NCBI RefSeq assembly: GCF_000008185.1
Contig: NC_002967.9
Coordinates: forward strand, 1,736,001 to 1,800,000
Length of the DNA stretch: 64,000 nt
Source of the DNA: Treponema denticola ATCC 35405
GTDB taxonomy: Bacteria; Spirochaetota; Spirochaetia; Treponematales; Treponemataceae
Reading direction: 5' to 3'
The notes beneath the pieces are model-generated. The model had not been told where the DNA came from. It searched no databases and saw only the letters and a program-made list of their open reading frames with translations. The position numbers were made by a program, and so were the translations under genes. Shown piece after piece: positions 54,690 to 63,564 of this stretch. Every line of letters begins with the position of its first letter. Position 1 is the stretch's first letter.

Positions 54690-55587
54690 ATTTCTATTTC
54701 TGTTCTTTTTTTTATCGGGCTCAATCTTAAAGGCCCAAGTCCCCTACCCTCAAATAGAAAAATTACATATTGACGATTATATCTTTGTTCAATATTGCGA
54801 TGATGTAGCAGATGCACGCAAGGCTTTAGCCTTAGCCAAAACAGGAAATGAACTGCCTATCAGATTTTATACGTACAAGGCGAACAGTGAAGACACCATA
54901 ATAAAAATCGCAGCACGTTGTTCTATTCCTTATGATGCAATCGTTACATTAAATAGAATTGAGTCAGTCCAAACAGACATTGCAGGACGGGTTCTGATTC
55001 TTCCGACAATGCCGGCGGTTTATCTTCCTGAAAAAGCCCTCTCAAGTATCGAAAAACTCACTGAAGCTCTTTTTAGAAAGAATAAAACGGAACCGCTAAA
55101 AATAAAAATATACGGCCCGGAAGAAAAACGGGAGATCTTTTGTTTTCCGGGAGAAATTTTTGACGGAACGGTAAGGGCCTTTTTCTTTATGCCTTTTTAC
55201 CGTTTTCCTCTTAAAGATGCGGTTATAACTTCAAGCTTCGGAAAAAGGCAGGACCCATTTACAGGCAAGGCAAGTTATCATCCGGGAATAGACATTGCAG
55301 CTCCCACGGGAAGCCCTGTCATGGCTTGTGCCGCAGGCAGGGTAAAGGAAATATCTTATAACAAGGTTTATGGAAACTATATTATTTTAACCCATACCGA
55401 CGGAAGAGCCAGCCTATACGGCCATTTGAGCAAGGTCTATGCGAGCTTGAATGAAACTATAAAATCGGGTACAATTATCGGTGCTGTGGGTTCTACAGGA
55501 ATGTCTACGGGTCCGCATCTTCATTTTGAAATACATGAGCAAGGTATACCGAAAAATCCTGCCAATTTTGTAAATACACAAAAATAG
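54676..55587 (+). CDS. LysM-M23 peptidoglycan endopeptidase
   Basis: A 303-residue exported protein: signal peptide (FKFLFLFFFLSGSILKAQ), one LysM repeat (about 70-120, YTYKANSEDTIIKIAARC) and a C-terminal M23 domain (about 185-300). Zinc ligands are in SYHPGIDIAAP and GPHLHFEIHEQG, and SLYGHLSKVY contains the middle His. It probably cuts peptide crosslinks or activates an amidase, like NlpD/MepM. It shares 14 bases with the membrane gene. Confidence 0.9.
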   Translation: MKAFKFLFLFFFLSGSILKAQVPYPQIEKLHIDDYIFVQYCDDVADARKALALAKTGNELPIRFYTYKANSEDTIIKIAARCSIPYDAIVTLNRIESVQTDIAGRVLILPTMPAVYLPEKALSSIEKLTEALFRKNKTEPLKIKIYGPEEKREIFCFPGEIFDGTVRAFFFMPFYRFPLKDAVITSSFGKRQDPFTGKASYHPGIDIAAPTGSPVMACAAGRVKEISYNKVYGNYIILTHTDGRASLYGHLSKVYASLNETIKSGTIIGAVGSTGMSTGPHLHFEIHEQGIPKNPANFVNTQK

Positions 55588-55652
55588 GAAGTTATGATAA
55601 ACAGTTCGGCAAAATTCAACCTCACTATTATCCGCTTATTATGGGAGTTAAC

Positions 55653-56717
55653 ATGAAAGAAACTAAGTTCTTAACCGATGAATACAAAGAAGAATTCGAC
55701 AAGCTTGTATCTCATCCCATTCAATCATGGGTTTGGGGCGACTTTAAAAAAAGTATGGGAGCTGTGCCCGAAAGGATAGGTTTCTTTGAAGACGGAAAAT
55801 TAAAAAACGGAATTCAGATTATTTTTTCTAAAATACCTAAGACTAATTATACGGTTGGTATAGCCTCAAAAACAATAATGCCGGAACAAGAACACATTGA
55901 AGCCTTAAAAGAGGCGGCAAAAAAACATAGAGCCGTATTTATAAAACTAGAACCGGATGTATTTAGTCCTGTACAAAAAGATAACTCTTTAGAAGAGACT
56001 TCTTCGGATGCAGGATTTTTAGAAGCTCCTATTGAAGACAAGAAAAAAATCTTGTTGAAAAACGGAGCAAAGAACGGAAAGCCTTTTTTTGAAAAATATA
56101 ATTTTCTTTTAAATATAGAAAAAACCGAAGAAGATCTTTTAGCCTCTTTTCATTCCAAAACAAGGTATAATATCCGCCTTGCCGAAAAAAAAGGAGTAAG
56201 CATAATAGAGAAGAGCACGGAAGAAGGCATGGAAGATTATATAAGACTTATGGAAGAAACTACGAAAAGACAGGGCTTTTTTAACCATAACGGGGAATAC
56301 TTTAGACGGATGTTCAAAATTTTTCCAAAAGATACCCTTAGAATATTCGAAGCCGTTTACGGAGATGAAGTTTTAACTGCATGGATTCTTTTTAAATTTA
56401 ACGGAAAACTTTATTACCCATATGGAGCATCAAGCAATAGTCATAGGGAATTGATGCCCAATAACCTCATCATGTGGAAGGCTATTCAGTACGGGAAAAA
56501 GTTAAATTGCTCTGTTTTTGATCTTTGGGGCTGTTTAGGCCCAAACCCTGATACCGAAAATTCATGGTACGGTTTTCATAAATTTAAGGCAGGATATAAT
56601 CCTCAGTTGGTAGAATACATAGGCACATTCGACTTTGTATATAAGCCTTTTATGTACAAACTTTTTAATCTTGCAGATAAAATCAGATGGATTATTTTAA
56701 AAAATAAACGCAGATAA
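55653..56717 (+). CDS. FemAB-family peptidyltransferase-like protein
   Basis: A 354-residue member of the FemX/FemAB aminoacyl-tRNA-dependent family, which adds amino acids to peptidoglycan stems. HPIQSWVWGDFKKSMGA at the N-terminus, SKTRYNIRLAEKKG in the middle, and LFKFNGKLYYPYGASSN, then FDLWGCLGPNPD are the expected segments of the two GNAT-like halves. The ATG at 55653 is used (GGGAG upstream). It stands next to the wall peptidase and PBP genes. The amino acid added is unknown. Confidence 0.85.
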   Translation: MKETKFLTDEYKEEFDKLVSHPIQSWVWGDFKKSMGAVPERIGFFEDGKLKNGIQIIFSKIPKTNYTVGIASKTIMPEQEHIEALKEAAKKHRAVFIKLEPDVFSPVQKDNSLEETSSDAGFLEAPIEDKKKILLKNGAKNGKPFFEKYNFLLNIEKTEEDLLASFHSKTRYNIRLAEKKGVSIIEKSTEEGMEDYIRLMEETTKRQGFFNHNGEYFRRMFKIFPKDTLRIFEAVYGDEVLTAWILFKFNGKLYYPYGASSNSHRELMPNNLIMWKAIQYGKKLNCSVFDLWGCLGPNPDTENSWYGFHKFKAGYNPQLVEYIGTFDFVYKPFMYKLFNLADKIRWIILKNKRR

Positions 56718-56752
56718 CTTTAAGTTTTTGTATCCTTAGCCGATAAATAAAT

Positions 56753-56791
56753 ATCGGCGGATGGTTCCCCTCCCACCCACCGTCCGCCGAT
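56753..56791 (+). repeat. GC-rich hairpin with a C-rich loop
   Basis: ATCGGCGGA (56753-56761) pairs with TCCGCCGAT (56783-56791). The loop is C-rich, and on the minus strand it reads GG-T-GGG-T-GGG-A-GGGG, a guanine-quadruplex-like run (56767-56781). It precedes the terminator. Confidence 0.6.
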
Positions 56792-56805
56792 AGCCTGATG
56801 GGCGG

Positions 56806-56833
56806 GCCGGTTTTTTAACCGGCTCTTTTTTTT
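56806..56833 (+). terminator. terminator of the LysM-FemAB operon
   Basis: GCCGGTT and AACCGGC around TTTT, followed by TC and eight T residues. No gene lies between this and the PBP start at 56932. Confidence 0.85.
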
Positions 56834-56931
56834 ATCAAGCCTTTTATGATAAAGACGGCCTTCTCTAATTTGCAAGCAAGAACAGTCTACCCACTTGTAA
56901 AAAACTTAAAATTATGTTCTTATATGATACT

Positions 56932-59472
56932 ATGAATAAGCTGAGCAAAATAGTATATCTATACCTTATTTTGATTTTCTTGATCCTAGCCGGAGGAGCC
57001 TTTGCCCTAGGAAAAATGATGGCAATGACGGAAAATATAAAACAAAGCGAATTATTTGTCGACTTTAATCCGGCCCTGCCGTCAAGAATATTGGATATCA
57101 GGGGAGATCTCATCACCGAATTCTCATTAGACGAAAAGCGAGAGCTCATAAATTACGGAGACATTTCGCCCAACCTGATTGCAGCTCTTTTAGCCCGTGA
57201 AGACCGCCTATTCTATGAACACAAGGGTTTTAGAATAAAATCGATTATCAGGGCTATCATAGGACAACTTACAAGAAGATCATTAGGAGGCGGAAGTACA
57301 ATTACTCAGCAAATCGCAGGTATTCTCTATTGCGACAGAACCGATAAAAGCGTAAAAAGAAAGATAAAAGAACTTTGGTGGGCTATCCAGATGGAAAGAC
57401 GACACTCAAAAGACGAGATAATGATGCTCTACCTAAATGAAGCCTACTTTGGGGGCGGAACAAGCGGAGTAAGTGCGGCATCACGCTTTTATTTCGGGCA
57501 TTCAGCCTCTGAACTTACACCTGCAGAAGCAGCCATCTTAATCATTCAGCTTTCAAACCCTACAAGATACAATCCTTTTAATTACCCGAACAGAGCAAAG
57601 GAAAGACAGGAAAATGTTCTTGAAGGGATGATAAACCTCGGCTTTATATCAAAGAAAGAGGCGGCGGAATCTTTTGAAGACTATTGGGCTAACTTTGACT
57701 ATACCCGAATTGCCCTATCGGCATGGCTTACCCGCGAAGATAAGGCCAGATGGTTTTCGGAATATGTAAGGCGAGAAGTGGCCGACAATATGCTATACGG
57801 CACTATGAACCTTTATAAGGACGGATATACCGTACATACGACCTGTGATTTAAGGCATCAAGAAATAGCCGATAGAGAGTTTCAAAAATACATTGCAATA
57901 GCCAATGACAGGGTTTCGGCCTCAACCTCCACATCATTCAGTCAGGCGGAACAATACAGCAACCTGACAGCCCTTTTAACCCTTTGCTTCGGAATAGAAT
58001 CCCTAAGCGTGGGAGAAAAACAGCTCAAGGTAAAAACTAATTCTTATTATCAAAACAAGCTGAACAGTACCATTGATGTACTCGCCCTAATGTGCGGTAT
58101 AGACAACCTAAAAACTCTTACCAAACAATCGACAGCTAAAATGCAGGAAGTATTGATGGAAAGGGTGGTAGAAGGTACCTTTATCTCCATCGAAAATGAA
58201 ACAGGATATATAACGGCCCTTATCGGCGGAAGCCAATACAGTGAAAGCAACCAGCTTATAAGGGCAACTCAATCAAAGCTTCAGGTAGGAAGTACAATAA
58301 AACCTCTGATATATTCTGCGGCCATTGACGAAAAGGTAATTACAGCCGCTACAAGAATGGATGATACTCCTCAGGTTTTTGAGTCTGCAGACGGAGTACA
58401 GTATATTCCGAATAACTATGGCGGAAAATGGAACGGCACTGTTCTGGTATATAAGGCACTACCCCTTTCATTAAATATTCCGGCTATAAAAACTCTCGAA
58501 TTGGTAGGCTTTGATAGAGCCATAGACCGCATTGCCGCTCTTATGGGGATCACGGACCCTGTCGAAATTGATAAAACCTTTGAAAAGGTATATCCTTTGG
58601 CTCTCGGAATAAGCGCCGTAACACCTGTCCAACTTTTAAGAGCCTTTGCAGTCTTCGGAAATCAGGGGCGTGCCGTAGATCCGATAGCCGTAAGAGCCAT
58701 CGAAAACCGGGACGGCGTTACAATCATGGATCCTGAACTTGACCTTAGAATTGAGCAAAGAAAGCGCGGAGCAGCTATGCAGGTAATAAGTCCGAGCAAT
58801 GCCTTTATAATGACTGAGATTTTAAAAAAGACTATTACTCTGGGAACATTATTCGGTGCTTCTTCAGGCGGTAGTAAATTTGATTATAAAGATGAAAAAA
58901 CAGGCAGAATATTTAGAATGCCGATGGCTGCAAAAACCGGAACAACGCAAAACTGGTCGGACTCATGGGCGGCAATATATTCTCCATACTACTCTGCTAT
59001 TGTATGGTATGGATTTGACAGAGGCGGATATTCCTTAGGAACGGATAATGCCGGTGCTGCTCTTTCAGGTTATGTAGCGGCAAACTTTATGCGTGAAGTT
59101 CATAAAACTAAGCCCTTTAAAGACTTTGTAAGGCCCGAAAAAGGGGTAATAATGGTTGATGTATGTAAAAAATCGGGAATGCTACCTTCGGAAAACTGTA
59201 CAGACGAAACCATTACCCTTCCCTTTTTATATGGAACAGAGCCGACCGAGATTTGTACGGAACATACAGCCGGTATAAAATTACGGGATATCGGTATAGA
59301 CAGAATTAAGGGCTCAGGAATGGCTCAAGGAGAAGAAGAAATAAAAATAGACACAGCACCTATTGAAATAGATCCTTCAATTTTTATAGATCCTCCGGCA
59401 GGCGGTGAAGGCGCAACCAAAACTAAAAATACTGAGGAAGAGTCAACCGAAACGGAAAATCCATGGATATAA
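56932..59472 (+). CDS. class A penicillin-binding protein (PBP1A-type)
   Basis: Bifunctional peptidoglycan synthase of about 846 residues at the inner membrane. One N-terminal helix, then the GT51 glycosyltransferase (about 60-235: REDRLFYEHKG, GGGSTITQQ, LYLNEAYFGGG) and the transpeptidase (about 430-745: STIK catalytic Ser-Lys, SLN in PLSLNIPA, KTGTT). The C-terminus is acidic and Pro/Thr-rich. It starts at 56932 or 56914; neither has a good ribosome-binding site. Beta-lactams target this family. Confidence 0.93.
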   Translation: MNKLSKIVYLYLILIFLILAGGAFALGKMMAMTENIKQSELFVDFNPALPSRILDIRGDLITEFSLDEKRELINYGDISPNLIAALLAREDRLFYEHKGFRIKSIIRAIIGQLTRRSLGGGSTITQQIAGILYCDRTDKSVKRKIKELWWAIQMERRHSKDEIMMLYLNEAYFGGGTSGVSAASRFYFGHSASELTPAEAAILIIQLSNPTRYNPFNYPNRAKERQENVLEGMINLGFISKKEAAESFEDYWANFDYTRIALSAWLTREDKARWFSEYVRREVADNMLYGTMNLYKDGYTVHTTCDLRHQEIADREFQKYIAIANDRVSASTSTSFSQAEQYSNLTALLTLCFGIESLSVGEKQLKVKTNSYYQNKLNSTIDVLALMCGIDNLKTLTKQSTAKMQEVLMERVVEGTFISIENETGYITALIGGSQYSESNQLIRATQSKLQVGSTIKPLIYSAAIDEKVITAATRMDDTPQVFESADGVQYIPNNYGGKWNGTVLVYKALPLSLNIPAIKTLELVGFDRAIDRIAALMGITDPVEIDKTFEKVYPLALGISAVTPVQLLRAFAVFGNQGRAVDPIAVRAIENRDGVTIMDPELDLRIEQRKRGAAMQVISPSNAFIMTEILKKTITLGTLFGASSGGSKFDYKDEKTGRIFRMPMAAKTGTTQNWSDSWAAIYSPYYSAIVWYGFDRGGYSLGTDNAGAALSGYVAANFMREVHKTKPFKDFVRPEKGVIMVDVCKKSGMLPSENCTDETITLPFLYGTEPTEICTEHTAGIKLRDIGIDRIKGSGMAQGEEEIKIDTAPIEIDPSIFIDPPAGGEGATKTKNTEEESTETENPWI

Positions 59473-59536
59473 AATAAAATTAGTCTTATCTTGCTATTGA
59501 CTTTTTTTTGATTATCTGATACAATCCATTTCAGTT

Positions 59537-59619
59537 GCGGCGGTGGTGGAATGGTAGACACGTCAGCTTGAGGTGCTGATGCCTTAACGGGTGTGCTGGT
59601 TCAAGTCCAGTTCGCCGCA
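59537..59619 (+). tRNA. tRNA-Leu (GAG)
   Basis: An 83-base class II tRNA: acceptor GCGGCGG with TCGCCGC, long variable arm, anticodon stem TCAGC/GCTGA with loop TTGAGGT giving GAG. Discriminator A. CCA not encoded. Confidence 0.96.
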
Positions 59620-59620
59620 A

Positions 59621-59654
59621 AAAAAAGAACTCAAATATTGAGTTCTTTTTTTTT
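59621..59654 (+). terminator. terminator after tRNA-Leu
   Basis: GAACTCAA and TTGAGTTC around ATA, flanked by an A-run and a T9 run, so it could stop both strands. Confidence 0.8.
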
Positions 59655-59674
59655 ACATAATTGTTTTTAAACAT

Positions 59675-59713
59675 AAAAAAGCCCTTATAAGAAAATCATC
59701 TTATAAGGGCTTT
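59675..59713 (-). terminator. terminator of the acyl-CoA ligase gene
   Basis: AAAGCCCTTATAAGA and TCTTATAAGGGCTTT pair perfectly around AAATCA-type loop sequence, with T6 on the minus strand. It lies 30 bases past the ligase stop. Confidence 0.8.
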
Positions 59714-59742
59714 ATACTAAAGCTTTGTATAATTTTTAATGC

Positions 59743-61668
59743 TTATTTAAAGAGCTCGTATATTTCGTTGCGATAAAGCTGATTTATCTTATGACGCATC
59801 ATCTCGCCTTTTGCAGACAATTCCCTTCCTGCCTGAAACTCTTCCGGAAGCAGAACAATCTTATTTATCCTTTCAAATAGTTTAAATCCTGTTTTTGAGT
59901 TAACCAGCTCTGCAACTTCAGCTTCATACATTTTCTGTACATTAGAGTCATGTATAAGCTCAGTAACAGGTACATTTCGTAATCCGTTATTTGCAGCCCA
60001 TGATTGGAGGTTTTCTTTATGAACAACTATCAAAGCACCCAAAGACCTTTGGTCTTGTCCCAAAACAACAGCTAGTGAAATTAATGGAGACTCTTGCAGT
60101 TTTACCTCAATCGGTACAGGCTCGATGTTTTCGCCGCCCCTTAAAACTATAGTATTTTTTTTGCGGCCTTTAAGGATTAATTCTCCGTCAACTGTCTTTA
60201 TTGCAAGGTCACCCGTATCAAACCATCCGTCCTTATCGATAACTTCCGCAGTTCTTTCCGGATCCTTATAATAACCCTTTGTTACGGCATCACCGCGCAC
60301 GAGGAGCAAGCCTTTTCGATTATGAGGCAATTCTTTTCCGTTTTTGTCGATGATTTTTGACTCAAAACACGCAAGCGGTTTACCCAGTGTTCCGAACACA
60401 GGTTTAGGCATCGGACGAACCGAAATAACGGGAGCAGTCTCGGTAATACCATAACCTTCCATTACATTTATACGGATAGCCCAGAAAAATTCGTCAACAT
60501 TGGGAGGCAATGCCCCTCCTCCTGAAACGCCTGCTCTAAAACATTTACCGAACTTTTTACGAATCGCGCGGTAAATAAGAAGATCTCCGATGTAATAAAG
60601 AGGAGCTATACACAAAAGAGGAAGTACGGCCAAGATTGGATAGATTACCTTAGTTTTTCGCTGAAAGTGAGGACATTGTCCGGTTACCCTGCGCTTTAAA
60701 CGCATTGTCTTTATTCCGACTTCAATAAAGAACAAGAAAAGATAGTAAAGAGGCCGCCCTCTTTTTTTCATAGCCTTAAAGATACCGTCATAAACAGCCT
60801 CCCAAATTCGCGGAACAGAGGGAAAAAGAGTCGGATTGATTTTGACCATGTCTGCTAAAAGAACGCTTCCTATCGGCTTTGAATAAGCAATAGTACCGCC
60901 TGAAATGATTATAACATATTCGCAAGCCCTTTCAAAGGAATGCCAAACCGGAAGAACCGAAATTGCTTTTTGGCCGGGCTTAAGAATAATCCTATCCGGA
61001 AGCTCCATAAGCTGAGTCATAAAGTTTCTATGGGTCATAGTAACACCCTTAGGATTGCCCGTAGTACCTGATGTAAAAATTATTGAAGCCAAATCATCGG
61101 TATCTACATTTTCGGCATATTCTTCAGGTTTAAATTTACCTTCAATCCTAGCCGACTTACCCAAGTCAATAATATCGGCATATGTATGGAATTCGATTTT
61201 CCTTTCTTTTAGATTGAATTCTTCTTCAAGCTTTTTAAAATCAACATTATCAATACTGATTATAGACTCCAGCAGGGGAATTTCTGCCAGATGGACAAGG
61301 ACTTTTCGAATTTGAGCTTCATTTTCTAAAACGGCAAATTTACACTCCGAAAAAGAAAGAATGTGGGTAATTTCCTGCTCGGTAGCATCGCAGCCGCGCG
61401 GAACATCGGCAGCCCCGATATTCATAATACCGAAACTTGCATGAAGCCATTCTTTGCGGTTGTCGGCTATAAGACCTATATGGTCTTTGGGTCTTGCCCC
61501 TATGGAAAGCAAGCCTGCCGCAAAATCAAGCGCCGTTTCATAAAGCTCTTTGTAAGAAAGACTTTTAAATTCCTTATCTTCTCCCTTAAACATTTGAGCT
61601 CTTATGCTAGGGTATTTTTCCGAAATCCGTTTTAATAATAACGGTAGTGATTTGTCTAGAGTTCTCAT
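59743..61668 (-). CDS. long-chain fatty acid-CoA ligase (AMP-binding)
   Basis: A 641-residue adenylate-forming enzyme that activates fatty acids as CoA esters, often used by treponemes to take up host lipids. IIFTSGTTGNPKGVTMTH is the ATP-binding P-loop, GYGITETAPVISV and WFDTGDLAIKTVDG (with the Asp that binds ribose) follow, and LKGRKKNTIVLRGGENIEP is the C-terminal hinge. The ATG at 61668 is chosen over 61704. The exact chain length is unknown. Confidence 0.9.
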   Translation of the reverse strand: MRTLDKSLPLLLKRISEKYPSIRAQMFKGEDKEFKSLSYKELYETALDFAAGLLSIGARPKDHIGLIADNRKEWLHASFGIMNIGAADVPRGCDATEQEITHILSFSECKFAVLENEAQIRKVLVHLAEIPLLESIISIDNVDFKKLEEEFNLKERKIEFHTYADIIDLGKSARIEGKFKPEEYAENVDTDDLASIIFTSGTTGNPKGVTMTHRNFMTQLMELPDRIILKPGQKAISVLPVWHSFERACEYVIIISGGTIAYSKPIGSVLLADMVKINPTLFPSVPRIWEAVYDGIFKAMKKRGRPLYYLFLFFIEVGIKTMRLKRRVTGQCPHFQRKTKVIYPILAVLPLLCIAPLYYIGDLLIYRAIRKKFGKCFRAGVSGGGALPPNVDEFFWAIRINVMEGYGITETAPVISVRPMPKPVFGTLGKPLACFESKIIDKNGKELPHNRKGLLLVRGDAVTKGYYKDPERTAEVIDKDGWFDTGDLAIKTVDGELILKGRKKNTIVLRGGENIEPVPIEVKLQESPLISLAVVLGQDQRSLGALIVVHKENLQSWAANNGLRNVPVTELIHDSNVQKMYEAEVAELVNSKTGFKLFERINKIVLLPEEFQAGRELSAKGEMMRHKINQLYRNEIYELFK

Positions 61669-61737
61669 GCTATAAATGCTATCATAAATGTAAGAATATA
61701 TCAATATATAAAGAAAAAATTAATAGTATTTAGACTT

Positions 61738-61830
61738 GAAACAGCAGTTTCGGCAGCATCTCCTTCATTTACAGGAAGTTTTAAAGGAACCGGAGCCGAA
61801 GCAACACTAAAACTTGTTTTCGGATATTAA
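61738..61830 (+). pseudogene. 3' fragment of an outer-membrane protein gene
   Basis: The open frame reads ETAVSAASPSFTGSFKGTGA, then EATLKLVFGY and stop. The alternating pattern and final Tyr fit the last strand of an outer-membrane barrel. There is no start codon, and upstream of it is the 5' end of the opposite ligase gene, so only a tail remains. A G-rich/T-run sequence after it (61838-61867) could be its old terminator. Confidence 0.5.
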
Positions 61831-61872
61831 AAAATAAGGGGCGATCTTAAACGACTGCCTTTTTTTATGGGC

Positions 61873-61906
61873 AAAAAAAAACTTCGTTTTAAAAAAACGA
61901 AGTTTT
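61873..61906 (-). terminator. terminator of tRNA-Pro
   Basis: AAAACTTCGTTTT and AAAACGAAGTTTT around AAA, with a T8 run on the minus strand. It abuts the tRNA end at 61908. Confidence 0.8.
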
Positions 61907-61907
61907 A

Positions 61908-61981
61908 TCGGGCAACCCGGATTTGAACCGGGGACCCCAAGTCCCCCAGACTTGTACGCTAACCAACTGCGCTATTGCCCG
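61908..61981 (-). tRNA. tRNA-Pro (GGG)
   Basis: A 74-base cloverleaf on the minus strand: acceptor CGGGCAA with TTGCCCG, anticodon stem CAAGT/ACTTG with loop CTGGGGG giving GGG, T arm CCCGG-TTCAAAT-CCGGG. Discriminator A; CCA not encoded. Confidence 0.95.
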
Positions 61982-62029
61982 TAACGACAGCTATAATATA
62001 GCAAAATACAAAAAATGTCAATAGGTCTC

Positions 62030-62593
62030 TCATAAAAACAGAACACCGAATATTGCTCCGGCTGCAACCAAAACTATAGGATGGAGCTTTTTAAAGAAAA
62101 TACTTACAAAAAATAGAAGCCAAAAGAATACGAACTGTTTTATATGTACGATGTCTGCGAGCTTACCGCTTGCTCTAAAAGCCGAAAGGTTTAAAATGGA
62201 AATATTTATTACCTGCCAACAGGCTACAGTAATCATGCCGACAGCACCTGCCCTTAAGCCGTAAAAACTTTTTTTTACCAAGGGTTTCTCTTGAAATGAT
62301 GAAGCAAAACGGGCTATCAAAACTATAACTACCAGTGACGGAAGAACAATACCGGTAGTTAAAACTACACTCCCTAAAACACCGTAAAGTTCATAGCCGA
62401 TATAGGTTGCCATATTAATCCCCATCGGTCCAGGTGTAGATTCCGAAATAGCAACCATTGCAAAAAAATCTTCGGAACTTATGAGCCCGCGGGGAATCAG
62501 TTCTTGCTGCATGAGGGTAATAGCAACAAGACCTCCGCCTATAGTACAAAACCCTATGTACATAAACAAAAAAAACAAACCAATCAAACTCAT
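62030..62593 (-). CDS. chromate-transporter family protein, second half
   Basis: A 187-residue membrane protein of the CHR family, half-size type. GFCTIGGGLVAITLMQQE, SESTPGPMGINMATYIGYEL and VLVAAGAIFGVLFL are the usual parts, with about six membrane helices. Its start overlaps the stop of the partner gene by one base, so the two halves are made together and likely pair. Whether chromate, sulfate or another anion is moved is unknown. Confidence 0.88.
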   Translation of the reverse strand: MSLIGLFFLFMYIGFCTIGGGLVAITLMQQELIPRGLISSEDFFAMVAISESTPGPMGINMATYIGYELYGVLGSVVLTTGIVLPSLVVIVLIARFASSFQEKPLVKKSFYGLRAGAVGMITVACWQVINISILNLSAFRASGKLADIVHIKQFVFFWLLFFVSIFFKKLHPIVLVAAGAIFGVLFL

Positions 62594-63180
62594 CAGAATT
62601 CTTCTCCCTTATTTTTTTTTAAAAGCCGACTTGATTTGATTGTTTGAAAAAGCCATCCGGAAAGGGCCGAGCCGATTACTATCCAGACACCCTGCACCTT
62701 AAAAGCAAACATTAGAACAAATGAAAGAGCTGCTATTAAAAATGTACATAGATCGAAAACCGTTTTTTTCCCAAAAGAAAAAACTGCTTTTACCAATAAC
62801 ACGGAAACCGCAACATTTATTCCCTTTAAGGCTTTTTGAACCCAGACTAATTCGTTAAAATTTGAAACAAAGGCTGCTATGAGGCTAATGATTATAAGGG
62901 AAGGAAAAACAATTCCCGATGTAGAAAAAATAGAGCCTATCAAACCGCCTCTTTTGTATCCGACAAAGGTGGCAACATTTACCGCTATAACGCCGGGGGT
63001 ACTCTGCCCTATTGCAAAATAATCTAAAATCTCATCCTCGGTAAGCCAGCCCTTCGAATCAACCAAGTCTCTTTTTAAGATGGGCAACATGGCAAGACCG
63101 CCTCCGAAAGTTACAAGCCCTATCTTAAAAAAACTTGCAAAAAGAGAAGCATAGGTTTTAAAACGATTTGCTTTGTTCAT
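62593..63180 (-). CDS. chromate-transporter family protein, first half
   Basis: A 195-residue CHR-family half-transporter. GLVTFGGGLAMLPILKRDL and GQSTPGVIAVNVATFVGYKRGG are the conserved N-terminal motif and the second motif. It shares its stop with the start of the second half gene and follows rsfS by 24 bases. The basic loop (KRDLVDSKGW) is cytoplasmic. The substrate is unknown. Confidence 0.88.
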   Translation of the reverse strand: MNKANRFKTYASLFASFFKIGLVTFGGGLAMLPILKRDLVDSKGWLTEDEILDYFAIGQSTPGVIAVNVATFVGYKRGGLIGSIFSTSGIVFPSLIIISLIAAFVSNFNELVWVQKALKGINVAVSVLLVKAVFSFGKKTVFDLCTFLIAALSFVLMFAFKVQGVWIVIGSALSGWLFQTIKSSRLLKKNKGEEF

Positions 63181-63204
63181 TTTTACATCTTCTTATCGGA
63201 AAGA

Positions 63205-63564
63205 TTAGTCTTCAAGAATATTTTTTGAATCAAACCAAATTTTTTCAAGGCTGTAAAAATTACGTGCCGTTTCGCTCATAAGATGCACAACAATACCTCC
63301 CAAATCTATAAGTCTCCACTCATCGCCGTCAGGTGATTTACGTTTGGTATGATATTCTTCCAAATTGTGTTCAGGTAAAAATTCGTACACTCTTTTTTCC
63401 AAGCCGGCTGAATGAGCAGCGCTTGTTACGGTACAAACTACAAAAAAATCCGTCCAAATGTTTTTATCCCGTAAGTCCAAGACAACAACATTTTCGCCCT
63501 TAAAATCGCGCAATAATTTTCCAAGCTCCAAGGCCGGAGTATAAAAGTCAAAATTTTCTATCAT
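63205..63564 (-). CDS. rsfS: ribosome silencing factor RsfS
   Basis: Binds L14 on the 50S subunit and blocks subunit joining when nutrients are short. 119 residues, with VLDLRDKNIWTDFFVVCT, SAGLEKRVYEFL and GDEWRLIDLGGIVVHLMSET typical of the DUF143 family. One base is shared with the upstream LytR-type gene, which is a common neighbour of this gene. Confidence 0.94.
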   Translation of the reverse strand: MIENFDFYTPALELGKLLRDFKGENVVVLDLRDKNIWTDFFVVCTVTSAAHSAGLEKRVYEFLPEHNLEEYHTKRKSPDGDEWRLIDLGGIVVHLMSETARNFYSLEKIWFDSKNILED

